A stretch of 64,000 nt of DNA from Bradyrhizobium sp. CCBAU 051011 (GCF_009930815.1 NZ_CP022222.1:7296501-7360500); one strand, 5' to 3'. Numbered from the stretch's first letter, positions 1 to 8,154 are shown. A program made the numbers and translations. Notes: generated by a model not told the origin, from the sequence alone.

Positions 1-59
1 CGTCAAAAATTTTTTGCGGCTCCCTTGAAACCAAAACCGATTTTCCTAATTTTTTCGTC

Positions 60-168
60 GCCATCATACGGTGGTGTCCGGGTGCCTGATGGGCCCGGGC
101 TGGAGACGGGCACCGGTCGTGTCCGGTGCCGCTCGTAACCAACTTGCTCATTGGAGGATTTGGCTATG
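60..168 (+). promoter_or_regulatory. ROSE-type RNA thermosensor in the hsp20 5' UTR
   Basis: The leader folds into hairpins that end in one covering the ribosome binding site. A perfect 8-bp stem pairs 109-116 with 123-130. The final hairpin pairs CCAA (139-142) with TTGG (160-163) and TTGCT (144-148) with AGGA (155-158) of the Shine-Dalgarno sequence, leaving a bulged G at 146. This is the conserved ROSE signature UUGCU opposite AGGA, known from Bradyrhizobium small heat-shock genes, where melting on heating frees the ribosome binding site. The 5' limit of the element is estimated. Confidence 0.8.
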
Positions 169-624
169 CGCAGTTACAACTTTGAACCTCTCTGGCGCTC
201 GACCATCGGATTCGACCGCCTCTTCGATCTCGCGGAAGCGGCCGCCCAACACGTCGGCGAGGACCACTATCCACCCTACAACATCGAACGGCTTGGCGAA
301 GATCACTATCAGATCTCGCTGGCTCTCGCCGGTTTTTCACCCGACGAGATCTCGGTGACCGCAGAGCAGAACGTGGTTACCGTTGAGGGCGACAAGGCCG
401 AGAAGACTGATCGGGAATTCATGTATCAGGGCATCTCGACCCGGCGCTTCAAACGCCAGTTCAACCTTGCCGATTATGTGCAGGTGAAGAGCGCCGCCTT
501 TGACAATGGCCTGCTTAAGATCGAACTGGTCCGGGAGATCCCCGAGGCCATGAAGCCTCGCCGCATCGCCGTCAACGGCGTAGCCGGCGGTAACGTCAAG
601 CAGATCGATTCCAAGGCGGCCTAA
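166..624 (+). CDS. Small heat shock protein, Hsp20/alpha-crystallin family
   Basis: The 152-residue product is an ATP-independent holdase chaperone that binds unfolding proteins in the cytoplasm. It has a short N-terminal arm with the class A-like segment FEPLWRSTIGFDRLFDL, then an alpha-crystallin domain from about residue 35 to 130 with the strand pattern YQISLALAGF and the segment FKRQFNLADYV. Length matches the IbpA/HspA class of rhizobia. The ATG at 166 is chosen over the TTG at 151 because GGAGGA (153-158) lies at the right distance and is sequestered by the ROSE hairpin. A small conserved gene follows after a strong hairpin. Heat induction through the leader is inferred. Confidence 0.95.
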   Translation: MRSYNFEPLWRSTIGFDRLFDLAEAAAQHVGEDHYPPYNIERLGEDHYQISLALAGFSPDEISVTAEQNVVTVEGDKAEKTDREFMYQGISTRRFKRQFNLADYVQVKSAAFDNGLLKIELVREIPEAMKPRRIAVNGVAGGNVKQIDSKAA

Positions 625-646
625 TAACGTCGCTCCCTTGTTCTCA

Positions 647-671
647 CCGCGCGCCGGCGACCGGCGCGCGG
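647..671 (+). other. Perfect 11-bp GC hairpin after hsp20
   Basis: CCGCGCGCCGG (647-657) and CCGGCGCGCGG (661-671) form a perfect 11-bp stem with a 3-base loop. No T-run follows, so it is not a standard intrinsic terminator. It may protect the 3' end of the hsp20 message or reduce read-through into the gene at 703. Confidence 0.6.
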
Positions 672-702
672 CATCGCAACCTCGTCTGAATAGGAGGGTA
701 TC

Positions 703-1026
703 ATGCGGCCGACGACCGCAATCGAAGATAATGTCTTCAACATCAACGCCCTGATACATCCCGGCACGGTGTTCAATCACCCCCGAGACGTCGTAAGCCA
801 CCCCACGCTCACATTGGCCGAGAAGCGCGCCATTCTCGCCTCCTGGGCTTCAGATGCGTCTGCTATCGCTTCGTGCCCTGCCCTTCGAGCGCCCGATGGC
901 CTGAAAGCGCCGGTGACTATTGACGAGATTCTCGACGCGCTCTGCGAACTCGACGGCAAGCCCTGGAACCCGCCGGGAGGCAAACCCTTCCGCTTGCGGT
1001 CCACCGAGCGTGCACTTGCGGCCTAG
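703..1026 (+). CDS. Conserved hypothetical protein, 107 aa
   Basis: A cytoplasmic 107-residue protein without signal peptide or membrane segment. The sequence has an N-terminal stretch with FNINALIHPGTVFNHPRDVV, then LTLAEKRAILASWASDASAI, which resembles a short helical motif, and a proline-rich C-terminal half containing PWNPPGGKPF. The start is supported by AGGAGGGTATC just upstream. Proteins of this type are often found beside hsp20 genes in Bradyrhizobium, by recollection rather than search. Its position behind the ROSE-controlled gene suggests co-expression under heat, but no function can be given from sequence. Confidence 0.75.
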   Translation: MRPTTAIEDNVFNINALIHPGTVFNHPRDVVSHPTLTLAEKRAILASWASDASAIASCPALRAPDGLKAPVTIDEILDALCELDGKPWNPPGGKPFRLRSTERALAA

Positions 1027-1603
1027 AGGTCGGAGGCTGTGGGCCGGGTGGGTCAGCCACGCGTCGATATGGGAGACCGTGTCAGCCTGCCTTGCCTGCA
1101 GCTCAAATTGTTCGCGCTCTTTGCTGCCCGCGGGAAGCTCCGCTGAGCCTATGGAAATATCTGGCATTCGGTGTAGACCTGTTCACATCCCCCAATGCAG
1201 CCATCGCGAACAGACGAATTATTACCGGACATGGTTATGCAGTTGATCCTAACAGCCCGATGTTGGGGCGCATGCTGCTGTCGCGTAATTTACTGCGGTA
1301 GCTGACGAGAAAACCAATACGCTCATCACGAGTAGTGTTCGTGCTCGCGGCATGACGTTCACCCTCTCGCTGTGATCGGCACGGGCCCATCCCGCGCAGA
1401 AACTGCGCCTAGTCTGTGAAGAGGATTACGCCTGGGAGAAAATCGCGAAGCGGGGACACTGACCGCGGCAGCACGGAAGTGAACCGGGCATGGGTAGCGA
1501 GCGCTCTGCGCTGAATATCAGACGGACCCCGGCCAGCGACCTTGGAGGCATCAGCTGACCGGGGCCGCCTCCACACGCCGCCAGCCGGCGTGTTGGCTCG
1601 GAA
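1027..1603. other. Intergenic, no supported gene
   Basis: Short open frames exist on both strands here (for example 1092-1301 plus and 1426-1614 minus), but none has a convincing ribosome binding site, codon bias or recognisable family. The stretch borders a decayed ligase fragment and is probably degenerate accessory DNA. Confidence 0.5.
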
Positions 1604-2128
1604 CTAATCCGCAACGCGGCCGTATGCCGGGTGCTGCCGGTTCTTGACCTTGATCCAGTCGCAAGTCTTCGCGCGCCGCTGCCGATGTTTTGAGACGATC
1701 CCCTCCAGCCGCATCCGGCACGCCGCGGTGAACAGATCCGGTCCTATCTCGCCGCGCTCGAATGGCGCCACGAAGATCCCCTGTGCCCGGCCGCGCGGCA
1801 GCTTGTCGAGCTGGGCCTTGCGGTCGAGTAATGGCTGGTCCCGCAAGTCCTCGCGGCCGAAGGCAAATAGGTCGAAGGCGTAGAGCTGGGCCTCGTCGTT
1901 GTACTTGTTCGAGTGCAGGGCGTTGAAGTCCGAAATGCCCTGGACATCGAGCACGCAGATCTCGCCGTCGATGACGAACTGGCTGTGGCGGATCTTCAGC
2001 GCCGTCTCCGCGATCCATGGGAACCGCCATGTCCAATCGAGGCCGCTCCTGGAAAGCAGCTGGACGTCCTTGCCGTCGTCGTATTTTACCTCGTGGATCC
2101 AATCGGGGCTCCGGGACGGTCTTGGATA
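1604..2128 (-). pseudogene. Remnant of ATP-dependent DNA ligase (LigD-type adenylation domain)
   Basis: Reading the minus strand, an open frame bounded upstream by an in-frame TAA (2129-2131) encodes about 174 residues of a nucleotidyltransferase domain. Visible pieces are DWIHEVKYD (normally the start of motif I, KxDGxR, here damaged to KYDDGKD), the segment SGLDWTWRFP, FVIDGEICVLD (motif III region), FDLFAFGREDL, EGIVSKHR (motif IV) and WIKVKN (motif V). The C-terminal OB domain and all other LigD domains are missing, and no start codon lies at the expected N-terminus. Family members seal nicks in non-homologous end joining. The broken lysine motif and missing ends indicate a pseudogene, although a short protein starting at the ATG at 1954 cannot be excluded. 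Confidence 0.7.
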
Positions 2129-2261
2129 TTACCTGCTAATCCACGGGAGGAACCATCGCCACCATAAAGCATTTTCTTAGTTCGCCGCGGCAGTCCCGCC
2201 CGCTCCTGGTCAGCTTAGCAAAAGCGATGCACACGGTTCTGCATCGGGGAAGATGTAGGCC

Positions 2262-3362
2262 ATGAAAGAGCCAGATCCGCACGTCCTCGGTTCGGACGCG
2301 GCAGCGCAGATCAACGACCTCTTTGATGCAGTTGATGTGGCCAAAGCCATCAATAGCGAGGAGTTCCGTCAACTCCTCGACCGCGTCCCGATCCCGATCA
2401 TCATCTCCAAATTCGTGCGCGGCGATCATCGCATTTGCTATGCGAACGGAGCCTTCGAACGGGTGATCGGTATGAAATTGCCGGAGTTTGCCGGCCGCGG
2501 TTGGACGATACTCACTTCATTCGTAGACGAGAAGGATCAAAACACGACCCTTGCGAAATCCGTGTTGAGTAATGGTGACGACTTTTTGGGCACATTTAAG
2601 CGAACGCAGCCAACACCATTGGTAGTTGAAGCGTTCTGCGGAGTGATCGAGAAGGAAGACGGCACAGAGAACTACCGCGTTGCGGCGCTAATTGACGTGA
2701 CAAGCCGGCTTGACGAGCGCGAGGAGTTCGAGCGCAAGACGAAGGAGCAGGATATGCTCCTTCGCGAGTTGCAACACCGCGTCAAAAACAACCTGCAACT
2801 CATCGTTGCTCTCATCCGGCTCGAAGCGAGAGCCGAGAGACGGGGCGAGAAGGTCAATTTGGCGGCGCTTGCTGGTCGTATCGAGTCCCTGTCAATCATA
2901 TATAACGCCCTCTCGTCGGATGGACAGCAGAGCGAGATTGACTTGGGCAATTACCTGAACCAGATCGCATCGGCTGTCATGAATGCGCATGCGGCCGAAG
3001 GCATCCGGCTCGACATCAAGGTCGACCATACACCAACGTCCATAAACGTTGCGTTGCCCGTTGGTTTGATCGCGAACGAACTAGTGACCAATGCATTCAA
3101 GTATGCTTTTGTGGGCCGACCCGGCGGAACGATTACCCTGCACTGCCTCCGGCAAGATTCCGAAAGATATCGTGTCGTTGTGGCTGACGATGGCGTTGGC
3201 TTGCCGGAAGGAGGTCAATGGCCGGTTCCTGGAAAGATAGGATCGTTGATTGTGCAGGCGCTGCACGAGAATACGAAAACGGATTTGGTCGTTGAAACCG
3301 AGCGGGACCGAGGCGTTCGCGTGACGCTAACCTTTGGCCACAAATTGGCAGTCCGGCACTAG
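2262..3362 (+). CDS. PAS-domain sensor histidine kinase, HisKA_2/HWE-like
   Basis: A 366-residue soluble sensor kinase. Residues about 40-150 form a PAS/LOV-like domain (VPIPIIISKF, CYANGAFERVIGM) without the LOV NCRFLQ cysteine motif. The dimerisation/phosphoacceptor segment LLRELQHRVKNNLQLI carries the likely phosphorylated His172, typical of HisKA_2. The ATPase domain shows the N box GLIANELVTNAFKYAF and the G1 box VVADDGVGLPEG. No transmembrane segment is seen, so it probably senses a cytoplasmic signal. Such kinases in alphaproteobacteria often feed PhyR/general stress or light pathways, but no response regulator lies nearby, so the partner is unknown. Confidence 0.9.
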   Translation: MKEPDPHVLGSDAAAQINDLFDAVDVAKAINSEEFRQLLDRVPIPIIISKFVRGDHRICYANGAFERVIGMKLPEFAGRGWTILTSFVDEKDQNTTLAKSVLSNGDDFLGTFKRTQPTPLVVEAFCGVIEKEDGTENYRVAALIDVTSRLDEREEFERKTKEQDMLLRELQHRVKNNLQLIVALIRLEARAERRGEKVNLAALAGRIESLSIIYNALSSDGQQSEIDLGNYLNQIASAVMNAHAAEGIRLDIKVDHTPTSINVALPVGLIANELVTNAFKYAFVGRPGGTITLHCLRQDSERYRVVVADDGVGLPEGGQWPVPGKIGSLIVQALHENTKTDLVVETERDRGVRVTLTFGHKLAVRH

Positions 3363-3397
3363 CCTTCGGCAAGGACGAGCAACGGCAGCTGCAGGAC

Positions 3398-3667
3398 ATG
3401 CGGCGCTCTGGCGCCGTCGAGGGCGACGCCGGCGGCGGCTCCGTTGAGGATCAGGCCAACAAGATGGCGAACACCGTCGACCGCAACAAGCAGCTCCGCA
3501 AAACCTATAATCCGGTCAACGTCGCCAGCGTCCGGCGATTCGACAAAGCCCGTGCGGTGGGTGCCAAACGGCTTGCGGCGGCAGAACAAAAGGGCACAGA
3601 AAGTGTCATACTCACGTCCCTTATAACACTTTTGAAAACCGCGGATGGCGCTAAGTCATTGAAATGA
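3398..3667 (+). CDS. Hypothetical protein or gene fragment, 89 aa
   Basis: This frame has GC-rich third positions like the real genes around it, and reads through residues such as VEDQANKMANTVDRNKQLRKTYNPV, a hydrophilic and probably helical sequence. The open frame extends upstream of the first ATG into the 3' end of the histidine kinase gene (FGKDEQRQLQDM), and no clear ribosome binding site precedes 3398. It may therefore be the C-terminal end of a truncated gene rather than an intact one. The last 25 residues have poorer codon bias. I do not recognise the family. Confidence 0.3.
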   Translation: MRRSGAVEGDAGGGSVEDQANKMANTVDRNKQLRKTYNPVNVASVRRFDKARAVGAKRLAAAEQKGTESVILTSLITLLKTADGAKSLK

Positions 3668-3668
3668 C

Positions 3669-3745
3669 TGGCGCGAGAGACGGGACTCGAACCCGCGGCC
3701 TCCGCCGTGACAGGGCGGCGCTCTAACCAACTGAGCTACTCCCGC
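3669..3745 (-). tRNA. tRNA-Asp (anticodon GTC)
   Basis: On the minus strand the sequence starts GCGGGAG and ends CTCTCGC plus discriminator G and an encoded CCA, giving a complete acceptor stem with one G-U pair. The D arm (AGCTCAGTTGGTTAGAGC), the anticodon arm with GTC in CCTGTCACGG, and the T arm GGTTCGAGTCC are all present. The gene is 77 nt with CCA. Confidence 0.97.
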
Positions 3746-4064
3746 GGATGCCGTAATCAGATCCTGACCCGCGCAGAACCGAGGGCATAAAGGCCCGCTC
3801 CCGCTTAGTCAAGGACGTTGCGAATACCTGCGTGAGACAGGGCATTCTGCGATTTCGATGCAAATTGCCGCCTGTTTTCGGGCAAAACGGCGTAGGCAGC
3901 CGTCTGCCGAATCGTCTAAGGCCTGTGACATCAGGGTTTCTTGAAACCTTCCCGCGCTGATCGAGCGAAATCCCGGGGTTTCAGGTCACCACGCAATGCA
4001 TTTTTCCGGCGCGGACTGGCATTCAACCACGCTCAAGCCAATCAACCAACGAGGAGGGCCAGAT
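3746..4064. other. Intergenic region upstream of the HU gene
   Basis: About 320 bases between the tRNA-Asp 5' end and the HU start. It should contain the promoters for both, which point away from each other. I see no conserved RNA structure, repeat or further coding frame. GAGGAGGG at 4051-4058 is the HU ribosome binding site. Confidence 0.5.
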
Positions 4065-4364
4065 ATGGCGAAGAAAGCGGCGGCTCCAGCCACCATCACA
4101 CTCAAGCATCTGGCGGCAGCGCTCGCCGAGGAACATGACCTGTCGAAGAAGGCCGCCGAGGCGATCCTGACCGACATGGTCGGCAAAATTACAAAACACC
4201 TGAAGAAGGGCGAGCGTATCAGGATCGTTGGGCTCGGCATCCTCCAGGTCCGCAAGCGCGCCGCCCGCACCGGCCGCAACCCGGCCACCGGCGAGCCGAT
4301 CCAGATCAAGGCCAGCAAGAAGGTGGCGTTCCGCGCCGCCAAGGAACTCAAGGAAGCCGTCTAG
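4065..4364 (+). CDS. HU family DNA-binding protein
   Basis: A 99-residue nucleoid protein that binds and bends DNA as a dimer. An alanine/lysine-rich start (MAKKAAAPATI) is followed by the HU core with HLAAALAEEHDLSKKAAEAI and the DNA-contacting arm motif GRNPATGEPIQI, including the intercalating proline. The loop GLGILQVRKRAART replaces the usual GFGxFxxRxRxAR. The ATG at 4065 is preferred to 3996 because GAGGAGGG sits seven bases before it and the extra N-terminus would be unlike the family. The gene is monocistronic with a strong terminator. Confidence 0.93.
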   Translation: MAKKAAAPATITLKHLAAALAEEHDLSKKAAEAILTDMVGKITKHLKKGERIRIVGLGILQVRKRAARTGRNPATGEPIQIKASKKVAFRAAKELKEAV

Positions 4365-4391
4365 GCCGGAATTCCTCCCCGATCTGACCAG

Positions 4392-4428
4392 AAGCGCCAT
4401 TCCGGCGGGGACCCGGAATGGCGCTTTT
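4392..4428 (+). terminator. Intrinsic terminator of the HU gene
   Basis: AGCGCCATTCCGG (4393-4405) pairs perfectly with CCGGAATGGCGCT (4413-4425), followed by TTTTCT. The stem is 13 bp with a 7-base loop. Confidence 0.9.
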
Positions 4429-4470
4429 CTGTTATAGAGCCTTCCTGTTGCTCATCTTTTTTGGACCGTC

Positions 4471-5730
4471 ATGCCGGCTTCCCCTCTTGCCTTCACCCAC
4501 GATGTCACCGAGCGCTTCCTGCGCTATGTCGTGATCGACACCCAGTCCGATCCAAATTCGCCGACCTGCCCTTCCACCGAGAAGCAGAAGAATCTGGGCC
4601 GCCTGCTGGCGTCCGAGTTGCAGGCGTTGGGGCTCAAGGATGCCCATCTCGACGAGCACGGCTATGTCTACGCGACCATCCCGGCCAATACCGACAAAAA
4701 GGTCCCGGTGATCTGTTTCTGCTCGCACATGGACACGTCGCCGGACTGCACCGGCGCCAACGTCAAGCCGCAGATCGTGAAGAATTATCGCGGCGGCGAC
4801 ATCGTGCTGCCGGCCGATTCCACGCAGGTGATCCGCGCCGCCGATCATCCGGCGCTCGCCGACCAGGTCGGCCATGACATCATCACCACTGACGGCACGA
4901 CCTTGTTGGGCGCCGACAACAAGGCCGGCCTTGCCGAGATCATGGATGCGGCGCGGTTCCTGATCGAGAATCCGCAAATCAAGCACGGCACCATCAAGAT
5001 CCTGTTCACGCCCGATGAAGAGATCGGCCGCGGTGTCGACAAGGTCGACCTGAAAAAGTTAGGCGCCGACTTCGCCTATACGATGGACGGCGAAACCGCA
5101 GGGAATATCGAGGACGAAACCTTTTCCGCCGACGGCGCCACCATCACCATCGAGGGCGTCTCGACCCATCCGGGTTTCGCCAAGGGCAAGATGGAGCACG
5201 CGATGAAGATCGCCGCCGCCATCATCGACCGCCTGCCCAAGGACACCTGCTCGCCGGAGACGACCGAGGGCAAGGAAGGCTTTTTGCATCCGATCGGCAT
5301 TTCCGGGCAGCTGGAGAAAGCCACCATCGGCTTCATCGTTCGCGATTTCACCGACGAGGGCCTGAAGGAAAAGGAAGCCCTGCTCGAAGGCATCGTCAAG
5401 GACGTGATGAAGGATTATCCGCGCTCGACCTACCGGATGGAGATCAAGCAGCAATACCGCAACATGAAGCAGGTGATCGACCGCCATCCGGAGACCGTCG
5501 ACTACGCCATCGAGGCGATCAGGCGCGCCGGGCTAAATCCGGTGCGAAGCTCGATCCGCGGCGGCACCGACGGCTCGCGGTTGTCGTTCATGGGCCTGCC
5601 CTGCCCCAACATCTTTGCGGGCGAACACGCCTTCCACTCGCGGCTCGAATGGGTGAGCCGCCAGGACATGGAAAAGGCGGCGGAGACGATTGTGCATCTG
5701 GCCATGATTTGGGAAGAACGGGCCAAGTAA
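4471..5730 (+). CDS. pepT: Peptidase T (tripeptide aminopeptidase)
   Basis: A 419-residue cytoplasmic zinc metallopeptidase of family M20B that removes the N-terminal residue from tripeptides. Metal and catalytic motifs are in order: SHMDTSPD with His86 and Asp88, GADNKAGLAEI with Asp149, DEEIGRG with Glu183 and Glu184, the dimerisation domain from about 215 to 320, then GGTDGSRLSFMG and the final metal ligand in GEHAFHSRLEW. Length matches E. coli PepT closely. The ribosome binding site is weak. Stand-alone gene, with a palindromic repeat immediately downstream. Confidence 0.96.
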   Translation: MPASPLAFTHDVTERFLRYVVIDTQSDPNSPTCPSTEKQKNLGRLLASELQALGLKDAHLDEHGYVYATIPANTDKKVPVICFCSHMDTSPDCTGANVKPQIVKNYRGGDIVLPADSTQVIRAADHPALADQVGHDIITTDGTTLLGADNKAGLAEIMDAARFLIENPQIKHGTIKILFTPDEEIGRGVDKVDLKKLGADFAYTMDGETAGNIEDETFSADGATITIEGVSTHPGFAKGKMEHAMKIAAAIIDRLPKDTCSPETTEGKEGFLHPIGISGQLEKATIGFIVRDFTDEGLKEKEALLEGIVKDVMKDYPRSTYRMEIKQQYRNMKQVIDRHPETVDYAIEAIRRAGLNPVRSSIRGGTDGSRLSFMGLPCPNIFAGEHAFHSRLEWVSRQDMEKAAETIVHLAMIWEERAK

Positions 5731-5750
5731 TCGTCGCTCCGCTCTCTCCG

Positions 5751-5870
5751 CGTCATTGCGGGGAGCCAACGGGTCGCGCGAATGCGCGCCCGATGACAGG
5801 CTCCGCGACAAAGCAATCCATCTATCCGTTATGCCGCGCTATGGATTGCTTCGCTTCGCTCGCAATAACC
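5751..5870. repeat. Palindromic intergenic repeat, family A, copy 1
   Basis: Begins CGTCATTGCGGGGAGCC and ends CGCAATAACC. An inverted repeat AAGCAATCCAT (5811-5821) / ATGGATTGCTT (5841-5851) lies inside. A second copy of the same sequence family occurs in opposite orientation at 34751-34850, sharing CGTCATTGCG, the GGGTCGCGCGAA block, GATGACAGGCTCCGCG and AATCCAT. It behaves like a REP/BIME-type extragenic element. Confidence 0.8.
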
Positions 5871-5893
5871 GCGTGGCGCGCAGCGCGCTCCAG

Positions 5894-6754
5894 CTACGAC
5901 GCCCTTGCCGTCACGATCCACACCGACGCCGGCAGCAGCACGGCATCGCCCTTCACAAACGGCACCAGCGCTTCGCGGATGGAAGCCGCGGCGGCAACGC
6001 GCAGATGCTCCGGCTGTCCCTCCAGCGCCCGGCTCACCGGGCCGATCTCCAGCGCGCCCTGCACCGCGCGGTCGAGGCCGCGGCCGATAGCAGCGTCGAG
6101 CAAGAGCGGACACGCTTCCATCTCCACTCCCGCAAATCCAGCCTCGCCCAGGATACGGCGCACCCGCGCCTCGGCGGCGAACGCAAACGGCCCGGGATCT
6201 TCCGGCCCCAACTGCGGCAGTTTCGGCACGTGCTTATAAGCCGCCATCAGCGGCGCCATGAAAAACGGATTTTCGCGCGGCTCGCGCCAGCACGCGAACG
6301 CCAGCCGGCCCGATGGCTTCAGCGCCTTTCGCATGTTGGCAAACGACAGCGCTGGATCGGCAAAGAACATCACGCCAAACCGCGAGGCCAGCACATCGAA
6401 GCTCGCCGGCTCAAACGGATGGACGGTCGCGTCAGCCAGAACGAAATCGATCGGCAAGTCTTTGGGCGCAGCCTGCCGCGCCCGCTCGAGCATGGGGCCG
6501 GATACGTCGATGCCCAGCACTCGCCCCGATGGCGCAACTTCCAGCGCAAACGCAATCGCCGTGGCGCCGCTCCCACACCCGACATCGATCACGCGCTCGC
6601 CGGGCTTCAGCTTCGCCCGATCGACGACGAGGTCGGCGACCGGCCTGAGCAGCACGTCCTGCGCCGCCTGACGATCCGCCCAGCGCTGGCCGGCCGGCCC
6701 GTTCCAGTAAGCGACCTGGTCGGCGTTTTGATCGTGGGGTTGCGGGATGTTCAT
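5894..6754 (-). CDS. Class I SAM-dependent methyltransferase
   Basis: A 286-residue cytoplasmic methyltransferase. SAM-binding motif I is GERVIDVGCGSGATAIAF, followed by the acidic residue of motif II in VLGIDVSGPML, motif III around FVLADATVHPF and the post-core segment KALKPSGRLAF. The N-terminus HDQNADQVAYWNGPAGQRW is typical of a family often annotated as UbiE/Methyltransf_11-like in Bradyrhizobium. The ATG at 6754 is chosen over the longer frame from 6883 because AGGTGGAG lies about ten bases before it and homology-like sequence begins there. The substrate is unknown. Remnants of a related gene lie at 7843-8640. Confidence 0.88.
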   Translation of the reverse strand: MNIPQPHDQNADQVAYWNGPAGQRWADRQAAQDVLLRPVADLVVDRAKLKPGERVIDVGCGSGATAIAFALEVAPSGRVLGIDVSGPMLERARQAAPKDLPIDFVLADATVHPFEPASFDVLASRFGVMFFADPALSFANMRKALKPSGRLAFACWREPRENPFFMAPLMAAYKHVPKLPQLGPEDPGPFAFAAEARVRRILGEAGFAGVEMEACPLLLDAAIGRGLDRAVQGALEIGPVSRALEGQPEHLRVAAAASIREALVPFVKGDAVLLPASVWIVTARAS

Positions 6755-7022
6755 CTGCGACGCAGCTCCACCTAGCGTCGAGGGACCGAACCTCGACAGT
6801 TTCGTTTTCACGGGCTCCAATATAACGATCCTAGCGCACCCGCCTTGCGATTGAAAATACCGCAACACAGACGAGCACGGCATTGCGTGAGTGCCGCGCC
6901 GATCACAAAATGGAAGGCGCAGCCGGCAGCGGCTCGCGACTCATGCCGGACGACTGATGCGTAACGCGGAATTAATCTCGTCACCCTATAATCTCAGGCA
7001 GTTGTAGTTGGGTGCCGCGTAG
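6755..7022. other. Intergenic region with candidate promoter
   Basis: This stretch separates the minus-strand methyltransferase from the plus-strand gene at 7084. TATAAT at 6987-6992 could be a -10 box on the plus strand, but I see no good -35. Transcription from there would run into the hairpin at 7023-7064. Confidence 0.35.
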
Positions 7023-7064
7023 AGGAGCCGTCGCGACGGACCATCCGGCGACGGCTCCTTTTTT
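7023..7064 (+). terminator. Terminator-like hairpin 20 nt before the next start codon
   Basis: AGGAGCCGTCGC (7023-7034) pairs perfectly with GCGACGGCTCCT (7048-7059), followed by TTTTTT. No plus-strand gene lies upstream, so it either ends a short unannotated transcript starting near 6999 or is a leader attenuator for the gene at 7084. Confidence 0.7.
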
Positions 7065-7083
7065 GTTCACTCATTTGCGAGTA

Positions 7084-7770
7084 ATGCGCGTGACAGAGAC
7101 ATCGGAAAAGCAGAGCCAAACCGAACAGCCCGAATCTACGGCACCGAGCAAAAAATCGAGCAGGAAATCCATCCTGGCGCTGGCGGTGCTCGCCATTGGA
7201 ATAAACAGTACTGCGGCCGTCTACACACTGTCGCCTTCCGACTTTGCTCTGCCTGATATCAGCGGCTTTGCTCTGCCTGATATCAGCAGTTTGGCCGAAC
7301 TGCTTCCGCACCAGAAAGCTTCCGATCCAATACCGGATCCGGCTGTCGCCGCCTTGAAGGATATTCAGACGGTCCAGCAGCAACACGTTGCGTCGTTGCA
7401 AGAGAATAACTTCTTGTTGCAACAAAACACAGCTCTTCTTCAGCAAGATTCAATTGCGCTTGCGTCTCTAAGACAGAGCGTCGTGGATGAGCATACCGCT
7501 GTGAAGAAGATATCCGCTCAGATAGCGGATGAGCATGAAGACGTGAAGAAGATCTCTGCTCAGATTTCCAAACTCATTGCGAAGGTCGACACGCTGCAGA
7601 ATGCAATGACCCCGGAAGTAACTTCCTCCATTTCAGCAAGGAACGCTCAAAACCGGCTATCCCGACCAATGCGCAAAAAGATGGTTCGGCAGTCTAAACC
7701 AGTTGGGCCTGTTTCGCTTGGAGGAGCGCCGCTAAGTTACCCGGCTACCACGCCAACCCCACAAAGCTGA
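7084..7770 (+). CDS. Membrane-anchored coiled-coil hypothetical protein
   Basis: A 228-residue protein with a charged N-terminus (about 30 residues), one transmembrane segment around residues 31-47 (ILALAVLAIGINSTAAVYTL), a duplicated 9-residue unit (DFALPDISG/FALPDIS), then a glutamine-rich coiled coil from about 95 to 180 that itself repeats (VDEHTAVKKISAQIADEHE then DVKKISAQISK). The C-terminus is basic and proline-rich. Topology is probably type II with the coiled coil in the periplasm. ATG 7084 is chosen as the start before the charged segment; no strong Shine-Dalgarno is visible. Codon use is less GC-biased than in the neighbours. Function unknown. Confidence 0.65.
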   Translation: MRVTETSEKQSQTEQPESTAPSKKSSRKSILALAVLAIGINSTAAVYTLSPSDFALPDISGFALPDISSLAELLPHQKASDPIPDPAVAALKDIQTVQQQHVASLQENNFLLQQNTALLQQDSIALASLRQSVVDEHTAVKKISAQIADEHEDVKKISAQISKLIAKVDTLQNAMTPEVTSSISARNAQNRLSRPMRKKMVRQSKPVGPVSLGGAPLSYPATTPTPQS

Positions 7771-7810
7771 AGAACAAGAGAGCGAGGCGCGGGACTTCGG
7801 TCTCGCGCCT

Positions 7811-7868
7811 GGACAGTCCGCCTTCGCTCTCAGAGCTTCGGCGTGACAGCCTTCGCCCTGCGCGGAGC
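7811..7868. repeat. Short repeat, family F, copy 1
   Basis: AGTCCGCCTTCGCTCT followed by GAGCTTCGGCGTGACAGCC. Nearly the same sequence recurs at 8673-8730 with GAGCTTCGGCGCGATAGCC. The two copies flank the remnants of a methyltransferase and a small secreted-protein gene. Confidence 0.7.
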
Positions 7869-7990
7869 AAACGCCGCGCCACTGCCGCAGCCGACATCGA
7901 TGACGCGCTCGCCAGGCATCAGCGTCCATTTGCGCGCTTCTTCATCGATTTCGAACGTCCGTTGCGGCTGTGCCAGACCGTTCACGCCGT
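7843..7990 (-). pseudogene. Methyltransferase fragment (motif I region)
   Basis: Minus-strand translation gives RTFEIDEEARKWTLMPGER followed by VIDVGCGSGAAFAP, the SAM-binding motif I of the same family as the intact gene at 5894-6754. The sequence ends abruptly in a family F repeat and lacks the rest of the domain. A matching N-terminal piece lies at 8560-8640 on the same strand. Confidence 0.7.
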
Positions 7991-8154
7991 ATCACTGCCG
8001 CATCTTTGCCGTGATGCCACTACGTTCGTTCATCTACGCAGAGAAATAGCGTCATAAGTACACTTTCGTGCACTTCGTTCGGAACGATATCCCGCTTTTC
8101 GCGTGGTCTATTGCGCAAGACAATTGTCCGGCACAAGCAACTGGAGGGATCAAG

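Noticed and set aside
1092..1301. A 69-codon plus-strand frame
   Set aside because: No credible ribosome binding site, codon bias or similarity; probably chance.
3359..3589. Minus-strand frame opposite the 89-residue plus-strand frame
   Set aside because: Codon bias favours the plus strand and no start signal is visible on the minus strand.
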